A DNA stretch of 50,430 nucleotides from Gammaproteobacteria bacterium (GTDB lineage Bacteria; Pseudomonadota; Gammaproteobacteria; Methylococcales; Methylococcaceae): assembly GCA_009922685.1 (NCBI GenBank), contig RFVA01000012.1, positions 1-50,430 on the forward strand. The letters are read 5' to 3'. Under the pieces are notes generated by a model. That model ran no database searches. It was not told the origin of the DNA and worked only from the letters and a program-made list of their open reading frames with translations. Every line of letters begins with the position of its first letter. Positions within the stretch are counted from its first letter, which is position 1. The translations under genes and the position numbers were made by a program. Positions 44,643 to 50,430 of the stretch are shown piece by piece.

Positions 44643-46145
44643 TTAGTACATGAACGCCACGCCCAAATTGAATTGGTCGGGTAGTGGACGTGCCGCGGAG
44701 TTGAAATTCTGGTAGTCGAGCTTCACCGCTACATTAGTGATGGGTTTGTAAGTCAGCCCACCTTGAAAGATCCATTGGTCATAGAGCCCATCATAGTTGG
44801 TAAAACCTGTAGGCACTTTGGCTAAGGTGTTATAAGCCTCATACCTGAAAAATGGAGCGAGATACTGAGTACTGTCGGTGAATAAGAAAGGCATCACATC
44901 GTAAGCAAATTCGGTGTACCAGCCATAGTTTTGGCTGCCAATGGTTTCTTTCTTGGCAAGACTTAATTGGGCCGCATTTCCGATACTTCCCACAGCGCCC
45001 AGAGCGCGCATTTCAAACCCCCTGTAACGCCACTGGATGTGGCCCTCATAGAGTTGAGTGAGTGCATTCACTTTAGATCCTGCATATTCGTTGCCTTGAC
45101 CTGAATCTCCGACCCACGTTGAGGCACCGACTTGTAGGCCGGGTACAAAGGGCATGTAGTAATCTAGTCGCCCAGTAAAGGCAAAATCCTGAGCCAGAGA
45201 ATAGGTTCCATTTTGGCGACCTTCGCTAATGCCTGCACTGGTAAAACCCGCGGCATCAAGACCATTCAGCCCATACATCCGGTACTGGAGTCCTTCGGCC
45301 AGCTGGCCCCAAATGCCCGCCCCCATTTCTCGCCAGGTGGTTGGAATGATGACCTGCTCGACCGTGGGTCTCCGGTTACCATGGAATGTCGGTCCTTCAT
45401 GGATTTCGTTGATGAATCCCATGGGAACGAGGAGAAGACCTGTTCTCACATTCGATTTAGGGTTCAAGAGGAAATCAAGATAGGCAAATTCATTTGAGAC
45501 TTCCCCTTTCTGTTCACTCCCCTCCCCTGTTGATCCATGCTCGAATTCAAACTCACTGTTCATCAAAATCCAGTCGTTGAATTTATATCCAACGTAGATG
45601 ACGGCTCGAGCATCATCAAATGTCGATTTCACTCCTTGACTATAGTTGGTGTAATACCATTCACCATATCCACCGATGGACAGCCCACGATTAACGCGAT
45701 AGACCTCAGAAGCCGCGGGGCCAAGGCCATACTCCACTTTATATTCCCGCTTGTCTGGGATCAGAAGTTTTGTTTTAAGCTTTTCAACCTCACTCGCGAG
45801 AATGTCGGTTTTTCTTTCCGTATCAGACTTCACTATCCCTTGTGACTTGGATGATTTATCGGGAACCTTCGAAGAATTTGCGTCCTTTAATGGCACTCCT
45901 TCTGATGATAGATGGTCACTGGAATTTTTATTTGTCGCAGCTGGCAGTGTATGACTCCCCATTGTTTCTGCCTGATGCCCTTGGGTGGTGCCATCGACCT
46001 TTGCCTTCAGTGCTTCAATTTCTTTCTGCTGATCTTGAATCAACTTCCACATGGCTTCCATGGTGACGTTTTTCTTTTTTGAGAGGGTCGCAAAGGAAGG
46101 CGTAACAACGATCCACATCAGCAAAAAAATAACGCATTGACGCAT
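44643..46145 (-). CDS. Outer-membrane porin with N-terminal coiled coil
   Basis: A 500-residue protein. I choose the ATG at 46143-46145 because the signal peptide starts there (MRQCVIFLLMWIVVTPSFA) and because the alternative start at 46184 would put the coding region over a Fur-box-like operator. The mature part begins with a coiled coil (MWKLIQDQQKEIEALKAKV), a Ser/Asp-rich linker and a second short coil. It then becomes a beta barrel with alternating aromatic strands ending in LGVAFMY, a terminal aromatic typical of outer-membrane barrels. It resembles phosphate-selective-porin-like (OprO/OprP) proteins. It is divergent from the FMN-binding gene and probably iron-regulated. Confidence 0.82.
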   Translation of the reverse strand: MRQCVIFLLMWIVVTPSFATLSKKKNVTMEAMWKLIQDQQKEIEALKAKVDGTTQGHQAETMGSHTLPAATNKNSSDHLSSEGVPLKDANSSKVPDKSSKSQGIVKSDTERKTDILASEVEKLKTKLLIPDKREYKVEYGLGPAASEVYRVNRGLSIGGYGEWYYTNYSQGVKSTFDDARAVIYVGYKFNDWILMNSEFEFEHGSTGEGSEQKGEVSNEFAYLDFLLNPKSNVRTGLLLVPMGFINEIHEGPTFHGNRRPTVEQVIIPTTWREMGAGIWGQLAEGLQYRMYGLNGLDAAGFTSAGISEGRQNGTYSLAQDFAFTGRLDYYMPFVPGLQVGASTWVGDSGQGNEYAGSKVNALTQLYEGHIQWRYRGFEMRALGAVGSIGNAAQLSLAKKETIGSQNYGWYTEFAYDVMPFLFTDSTQYLAPFFRYEAYNTLAKVPTGFTNYDGLYDQWIFQGGLTYKPITNVAVKLDYQNFNSAARPLPDQFNLGVAFMY

Positions 46146-46183
46146 GACATTAGTTCTCAAGTGTAAAGCAGGATAGAGACGCA

Positions 46184-46202
46184 TATGATAATCGTTCTCG
46201 TT
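46184..46202 (-). promoter_or_regulatory. Fur-box-like operator facing the porin
   Basis: Read on the minus strand it is AACGAGAACGATTATCATA, which aligns with the AATGAGAATGATTATCATT type of Fur box with few mismatches. It lies 39 bases upstream of the chosen porin start. Confidence 0.7.
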
Positions 46203-46252
46203 TGTGGAGGCAAGCAGCTTTCGATAAAGACAGCCAAGCGCCGCTCTGATAA

Positions 46253-46271
46253 AATGAGAACACTTATCATT
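46253..46271 (+). promoter_or_regulatory. Fur-box-like operator facing the FMN-binding gene
   Basis: AATGAGAACACTTATCATT aligns with the Fur 19-mer and has the TGAGAA/TTATCA half-sites. It ends 18 bases before the FMN-binding gene, overlapping its likely promoter. Confidence 0.75.
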
Positions 46272-46289
46272 TGATATTCATCATCAACA

Positions 46290-46853
46290 ATGCAACGACA
46301 TTTGCTGCGTTCATTGAAACGCTCACCCATTCTCTTAGTCTTTACTTTGCTGCTGGCGCTGTCTGACCCTCTTTTCGCTGACGTTTATTACAGTAAGGAG
46401 GAAGCCCTTGAGATCGCCTTTGGAAAAGACAGTCAGGTTGAATCGCTCCCGATCTTTCTGACGGATCAGCAAATAGCAGAGATTGAAAAGATCAGCCAGA
46501 CCAAGCTTGAGGGTCAGCTTTATACGCTTTTCAAGGGGATGAAGGGCGACACCTTGTTGGGCTATGCGGCCATCGAATCGCAGACTGTTAGGACCCAAGC
46601 AGAAACGCTGCTGGTGGTTCTCTCTCCGAGCGGGGAGCTAGTCAATGTAGAGGTATTGGCTTTCCATGAGCCGACGGAGTACAAACCGCAGAAGCTCTGG
46701 TTAGCAAAGCTTTTCAAGAGACCGGTAGATCAACTTCGCGCACATCATGGTGTTGATGCGATCAGTGGTGCAACACTCAGCGTCAAGTCAACGCTGGATC
46801 AGATCAGAAAAGTGATGGCGGTCTATCTGGTGGCCGTCGCAGGAGCTCCATAA
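46290..46853 (+). CDS. Extracytoplasmic FMN-binding-domain protein (covalent flavin)
   Basis: A 187-residue exported protein. A signal sequence (about residues 11-30) precedes a small FMN_bind domain. The flavinylation motif is DAISGATLS at residues 156-164, with Thr162 expected to carry FMN through a phosphoester bond, added by ApbE. The domain is like those of RnfG/NqrC but without a long membrane stem. Related proteins move electrons outside the cytoplasm, some to iron. It is two bases before the next membrane gene and lies behind a Fur-box-like site, so an iron-reductase role is plausible but inferred. No apbE gene is in the window. Confidence 0.85.
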   Translation: MQRHLLRSLKRSPILLVFTLLLALSDPLFADVYYSKEEALEIAFGKDSQVESLPIFLTDQQIAEIEKISQTKLEGQLYTLFKGMKGDTLLGYAAIESQTVRTQAETLLVVLSPSGELVNVEVLAFHEPTEYKPQKLWLAKLFKRPVDQLRAHHGVDAISGATLSVKSTLDQIRKVMAVYLVAVAGAP

Positions 46854-46855
46854 TC

Positions 46856-47428
46856 ATGCGCTTCTTTGTTACCGGCGAGCAGCGTCGCGAAGAGACTCTC
46901 AACACGCTGGTTCTTTTCTTTTTGGTGTATATGATTTTCCAGTGGATCAGCATTGGACTCATGTATTTTCATAGGATGAGTCTTCATCCAAAGAGCATCA
47001 TGAATTACTACCTCGGGAATCCCGAGCAGTTCACCGAACCACGCAGCTATCAAAGTCTTCTTGAAGTCTCTCACGCACATCTCTTTTCGATGGGGATGCT
47101 GGCAGTGACCCTCACGCATCTTCTTCTGTTTGCTCAGGTTTCAGAGCGAATCAAGTTGAGACTGAGTCTTTGGGTGTTCTTTTCGATGGTGACCGATGAA
47201 TTATCAGGGTGGCTGATCCGGTTTGTGGACCCTCTCTTTGCTTGGCTTAAACTGGGGGCTTTTTTGAGTCTCGAAATCAGCATGGCGATGTTGATTACGC
47301 TGGTCACGATGTCACTCTGGCGCCAGAGGAGAGCATTGAAGCTGTACGGACAACAAAAGCATTTTAGGAAAAGAGACAGCCACACCCCTCCCCGTGTTGC
47401 AGGTAGGACGCCACCTTCTGATCAGTGA
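46856..47428 (+). CDS. Four-helix membrane protein with conserved histidines, partner of the FMN protein
   Basis: A 190-residue inner-membrane protein with four predicted helices (about residues 17-38, 75-93, 99-118 and 133-152). Histidines cluster in LEVSHAHLFSMGMLAVTLTHLLLF, in a helix where paired His can hold heme b, so it could carry electrons through the membrane to the flavin protein. A basic tail follows. It starts two bases after the FMN-binding stop, so the two are co-translated. The family is not one I can name; heme binding is inferred from the His pattern only. Its end overlaps a convergent gene by seven bases. Confidence 0.75.
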   Translation: MRFFVTGEQRREETLNTLVLFFLVYMIFQWISIGLMYFHRMSLHPKSIMNYYLGNPEQFTEPRSYQSLLEVSHAHLFSMGMLAVTLTHLLLFAQVSERIKLRLSLWVFFSMVTDELSGWLIRFVDPLFAWLKLGAFLSLEISMAMLITLVTMSLWRQRRALKLYGQQKHFRKRDSHTPPRVAGRTPPSDQ

Positions 47429-47835
47429 TTGGGGCGTAGCGGTTTTTTTTGGGTATTCAAGACCCCGAATCGACAGGCGTAATCTGCTTCTAGCCACCCA
47501 GGGGTTCCTGGTTTTGGCAGACGCCAATCGGTATTTTCAACGCTGGGTGCCTTTCTTTTATCGCCGGTTGGGGTTTTTTCGTAACGATCAAGATGTCTTG
47601 ATATACCCGTTTCGCAATTGACTTCAATCAGTGAGAAAACCTCATGGGTCACTTTGCCGTTGATGCCTCTCATAATGAACTTACTCTCGATCGTTGCCGA
47701 GTGGTCTATGTATTTCGCTGTTCCAAGGTCAACGAGGAATTCAAGGCCATACGCATCACCGACTGTTTTCCAGACGCTCTTTGCAGCGAGTGACATAGGC
47801 ACTAAGAGTAAAGAGAGAAAGACAAGGGGCCACAT
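47422..47835 (-). CDS. Small exported protein of unknown function
   Basis: A 137-residue protein with a signal peptide (MWPLVFLSLLLVPMSLA) and a single beta-rich domain. It contains Cys pairs in EVNCETGISR and ADYACRFG that could form a disulfide, in the style of the short 'surface-adhesin E-like' periplasmic domains. It converges with the upstream membrane gene (seven-base overlap) and follows ychF on the minus strand with a gap of 44 bases. Function unknown. Confidence 0.65.
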   Translation of the reverse strand: MWPLVFLSLLLVPMSLAAKSVWKTVGDAYGLEFLVDLGTAKYIDHSATIESKFIMRGINGKVTHEVFSLIEVNCETGISRHLDRYEKTPTGDKRKAPSVENTDWRLPKPGTPGWLEADYACRFGVLNTQKKPLRPNH

Positions 47836-47879
47836 ATGTTATCGCCTATGAGGATAAGAGCTGATGGCTGGGGTTGCTG

Positions 47880-48971
47880 TTAGACGTTAAATCGAAAATG
47901 AACGACGTCCCCATCGTGCATGATGTACTCTTTCCCTTCAAGTCGCCATTTACCTGCATCTTTGGCGCCCTGCTCTCCTTTATATTGAACAAAGTCGTTA
48001 AAGGCGATGACTTCTGCTCGAATAAAGCCCCGCTCAAAATCCGTGTGAATAACCCCTGCTGATTGAGGTGCCGTAGCGCCATTCGGAATCGTCCAGGCAC
48101 GCACCTCTTTAACCCCCGCGGTGAAGTAAGTGGAGAGGCTCAGAAGCTTATATGCTGCACGAATCACTCGATTAAGACCCGGCTCTTCCATGCCAATCTC
48201 GGCCAGAAAATCCTCTTTATCAGCATCATCCAGCTGCGAAACCTCTGCCTCAAAAGCAGCGCAGACGGGCACCACTTCAGCGCCATCCTCCTTGGCATAC
48301 GCCTTAATTCGATCAAGGAATGGATTATTCTCAAACCCATCTTCCCTCACGTTTGCAATAAACATGGTGGGTTTATAAGTGAGGAGATGAAGTTCTCTTA
48401 ATAAGATTTTCTCCTCCGCCGTCAAGTCCATGGTCCTCACCGGCTTACCCAGATCAATATGAGCAAGAACCGCTTCAAAGAGGACCTTTCGAGCCAGTTC
48501 ATCCTTATTACCTGATTTAGAGGCCTTGATAGCGCGCTGTAGAGCCCGGTCAACAGTCCCCATATCGGCTAAGCTCAATTCCGTATTGATGACCTCGATA
48601 TCTGAGAGGGGATCAACCTTGCCCGCGACATGGATGACATCTTCATCTTCAAAACATCGAACTACATGGGCGATGGCATCCGTTTCACGAATATGTGCAA
48701 GGAACTGATTGCCAAGCCCTTCCCCTTGGGAGGCCCCAGCGACGAGCCCTGCGATATCGACAAACTCAATGGTTGTAGGCACCACACGTTCAGGTTTAAC
48801 AATCTCAGAGAGCGCATCAAGCCTTGGATCTGGGACTGGAACGACCCCCACATTGGGATCAATCGTGCAGAAAGGGTAATTTTCGGCCGCAATGGCCGCT
48901 TTGGTTAGGGCGTTGAAGAGTGTTGATTTTCCAACGTTGGGCAAGCCGACAATTCCACAGTAAAGCGTCAT
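47880..48971 (-). CDS. ychF: Redox-responsive ATPase YchF (Obg family)
   Basis: A 363-residue protein of the Obg/YchF family, the expected length. It has G1 GLPNVGKST, the [19 protein letters not shown] switch region, the family-specific NVRED in place of NKxD (which favours ATP over GTP), and a C-terminal TGS domain ([13 protein letters not shown]). It binds ribosomes and is involved in stress responses. Its usual partner pth is not beside it; waaA lies upstream with a gap of about 30 bases. Confidence 0.97.
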   Translation of the reverse strand: MTLYCGIVGLPNVGKSTLFNALTKAAIAAENYPFCTIDPNVGVVPVPDPRLDALSEIVKPERVVPTTIEFVDIAGLVAGASQGEGLGNQFLAHIRETDAIAHVVRCFEDEDVIHVAGKVDPLSDIEVINTELSLADMGTVDRALQRAIKASKSGNKDELARKVLFEAVLAHIDLGKPVRTMDLTAEEKILLRELHLLTYKPTMFIANVREDGFENNPFLDRIKAYAKEDGAEVVPVCAAFEAEVSQLDDADKEDFLAEIGMEEPGLNRVIRAAYKLLSLSTYFTAGVKEVRAWTIPNGATAPQSAGVIHTDFERGFIRAEVIAFNDFVQYKGEQGAKDAGKWRLEGKEYIMHDGDVVHFRFNV

Positions 48972-49000
48972 AATTGGTAATGCGAGCTGATTAAAATGAA

Positions 49001-50296
49001 TTAATGGAGGGTTTTTTCGTTGGGAAAGCAGCGGTCCAACAAGGGATTGATGGCCTTTAAGAGACGATCGAGCGATCCGCGATTAGCATTGAGATAGTCT
49101 GAGCCATTAGATACAGCCGCCGAGCGAGCGGATGGATTCTCCAAAAGATCAGCGACAACCAGACCCAAGGCCTTAGCGCTTTCAACCTGGCGCCCTGCCC
49201 CGGCGTTCACTATCTGTTCAGCAATGTCTTTAAAATTCATCATGAAGGGTCCAAAGGTCACTGGTACTCCAGCTGCAAGCGGTTCAAGCGGATTTTGGCC
49301 CCCATGGGGGATCAGGCTTCCGCCTACCGTCGCGACATCAGCGGTGCCATAAAATAGCCGAAGCTCCCCTACACCATCGATAATAAAAATCGGCGTTTTC
49401 AGCGGAATGGCTTGATGCGCTGATCGATTCATAACCTCAAAGCCGCCCGCTTCACAAAGCTTTTTGACTTCAGCAGCACGCTCTGGATGGCGTGGAACAA
49501 GAATTAAGAGCACCTCAGGAATCCGCCCCCGAATGTATCGAAAGGCCTCGAGAAATAATTCTTCTTCGCCCATATGGGAGCTTCCGACGATCCACACTGG
49601 GCGCATACCGATCAGTTCAGATCGAAGCTTTTGGCTTTTGATCACCATCTCTGCATCGAATTCATTATCAAATTTGATGTTACCTATCACCGTTACAGTC
49701 GATGGGTTGGCACCCAAGCGACTATAACGCTCGGCATCAAGGGGCGTTTGAGCGGCGATCAGTGTCAGGGGTTGGAGGCTTTTAGAGATCACGGAGCGGA
49801 GCCGATCATACCCCAAGGCTGATTTTTCGGAGAGTCGGCCATTCAATATCGCAAGGGGTATGCCTTTACGGTGGCAGGCCTCAAATAGATTGGGCCAAAT
49901 TTCAGTCTCCATCACCCAGCCAAGGGCAGGTCTGAAATGTTCTAGGAAGCGCTCGATGACGATAGGGATATCGTAAGGGAGATAAACCAGGCGAACCTGA
50001 CTCCCTAAGACATGGGTAACGCGTTCACGCCCTGTTGGGGTGGCCATCGTCATGACGATCGGGATGCCAGGGTGGGAGATGAGAAGACGTTTAACGAGGA
50101 GAAAAGCAGCTTCACATTCTCCCACCGAAACCGCATGGATCCAGAGCGTTGAGAGAGATGATGGCGCATCGAGATAACAGCCAAAGCGTTCCCCGATATG
50201 ATCTCGATAACCTTGGAGCTTGCGTCCCTTCAGTTGGAGTCTGACCCACAGGAGAGGGACCAAAAGCATGAACAGCAAAGTGTAAAGCTGTTTCAT
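49001..50296 (-). CDS. waaA: 3-deoxy-D-manno-octulosonic acid (Kdo) transferase
   Basis: A 431-residue GT30 enzyme that adds Kdo to lipid IVA in LPS synthesis at the inner membrane. It has an N-terminal anchor helix ([20 protein letters not shown]), the catalytic block [14 protein letters not shown], the METEIWPNL motif, and the C-terminal [17 protein letters not shown] nucleotide-sugar block. Length fits WaaA. It follows rplI by about 54 bases on the same strand. Confidence 0.96.
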   Translation of the reverse strand: MKQLYTLLFMLLVPLLWVRLQLKGRKLQGYRDHIGERFGCYLDAPSSLSTLWIHAVSVGECEAAFLLVKRLLISHPGIPIVMTMATPTGRERVTHVLGSQVRLVYLPYDIPIVIERFLEHFRPALGWVMETEIWPNLFEACHRKGIPLAILNGRLSEKSALGYDRLRSVISKSLQPLTLIAAQTPLDAERYSRLGANPSTVTVIGNIKFDNEFDAEMVIKSQKLRSELIGMRPVWIVGSSHMGEEELFLEAFRYIRGRIPEVLLILVPRHPERAAEVKKLCEAGGFEVMNRSAHQAIPLKTPIFIIDGVGELRLFYGTADVATVGGSLIPHGGQNPLEPLAAGVPVTFGPFMMNFKDIAEQIVNAGAGRQVESAKALGLVVADLLENPSARSAAVSNGSDYLNANRGSLDRLLKAINPLLDRCFPNEKTLH

Positions 50297-50349
50297 GGCA
50301 ATCGCCTCAAGGCTGCACGGATTAGAAGCCGCGCAGCCAGTGGCCCTCT

Positions 50350-50430
50350 TTATTCAGAAGCAACGGTTAACGAGAGGACAGCGACGACATCACTGTGGAG
50401 GTGGATATGTATCTCATAGTCACCAATGGT
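50350..50430 (-). CDS. rplI: Ribosomal protein L9, C-terminal end (partial)
   Basis: The last 26 residues and stop of bL9, cut by the window edge. The sequence IGDYEIHIHLHSDVVAVLSL followed by TVASE matches the conserved L9 ending, in which G-x-Y-x-V-x-L-H-x-D-V is typical. The gene continues past 50430. Confidence 0.9.
   Translation of the reverse strand, partial: TIGDYEIHIHLHSDVVAVLSLTVASE

Noticed and set aside
50303-50331. GGCTGC/GCAGCC stem between waaA and rplI as a terminator
   Set aside because: Loop is 16 bases or more and no T-run follows on the minus strand.

Overview
The window looks like chromosome from a gammaproteobacterial methylotroph, most likely a methanotroph. The evidence is a four-gene mxaA-mxaC-mxaK-mxaL set (methanol dehydrogenase maturation), a copper operon whose first gene resembles PmoD/AmoD, and gammaproteobacterial housekeeping proteins (E. 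coli-type GshA, PepN, YoaA, YchF, WaaA, RluB, L9). No pmo, mxaF or xoxF structural gene lies here, so the lifestyle is inferred from accessory genes. No rRNA, CRISPR array, transposase or integrase was seen.

Layout. 1-3.7 kb is an accessory-looking flank abutting the 3' end of an elongator tRNA-Met: a decayed cupin gene, a Fic-domain AMPylase, a secreted allene-oxide-cyclase-like barrel protein and two tiny coupled ORFs. 3.9-6.8 kb has a YqaA-like membrane protein and glycogen phosphorylase. 7.3-13.4 kb (minus strand) is one tightly coupled operon pepN-mxaA-mxaC-mxaK-mxaL. 13.8-18.0 kb has a 1227-residue flavin/iron-sulfur oxidoreductase that fuses GltD-like and PyrK-like halves (an Nfn-like layout) and a small SmbP-like periplasmic protein. 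18.1-20.0 kb is a DUF2782-type gene followed by gshA, whose start is abnormal. 20.3-21.7 kb is moeB/thiF-like, a small membrane protein and rubredoxin. 21.8-24.7 kb is a large fibronectin/Ig-like secreted protein with an IPTL-CTERM tail, split by a frame break. 24.9-29.9 kb is a minus-strand operon of a BT1-like transporter and two related membrane-type GTPases, one frameshifted. 29.9-33.1 kb has an acyltransferase, an unknown secreted protein and an ammonium transporter with a near-consensus sigma-54 promoter.

33.2-36.6 kb is a three-gene minus-strand operon encoding a PmoD-like protein, a multicopper oxidase and a type-1 cupredoxin. All three are exported and all three end in one C-terminal membrane anchor with a short tail, which suggests a membrane-tethered periplasmic copper redox assembly. 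36.9-44.0 kb is a long coupled plus-strand operon (TPR lipoprotein, YoaA helicase, TsaB, YciO/Sua5, M50 protease, ScpA, ScpB, RluB), followed by a small cytochrome c. 44.6-47.4 kb is a divergent locus with two Fur-box-like operators between an outer-membrane porin and an FMN-binding-domain protein plus a His-rich four-helix membrane protein; this reads as an iron-regulated extracytoplasmic electron-transfer module. 47.4-50.4 kb holds a small exported protein, YchF, WaaA and the C-terminal end of ribosomal protein L9.

The two most interesting systems are the anchored copper trio and the Fur-box porin/flavin/His-membrane locus. A caution for the whole window: four genes (cupin, gshA, the IPTL-CTERM protein, one GTPase) are broken by single-base changes, two of them at short homopolymers, so indel errors in the assembly must be separated from real decay.
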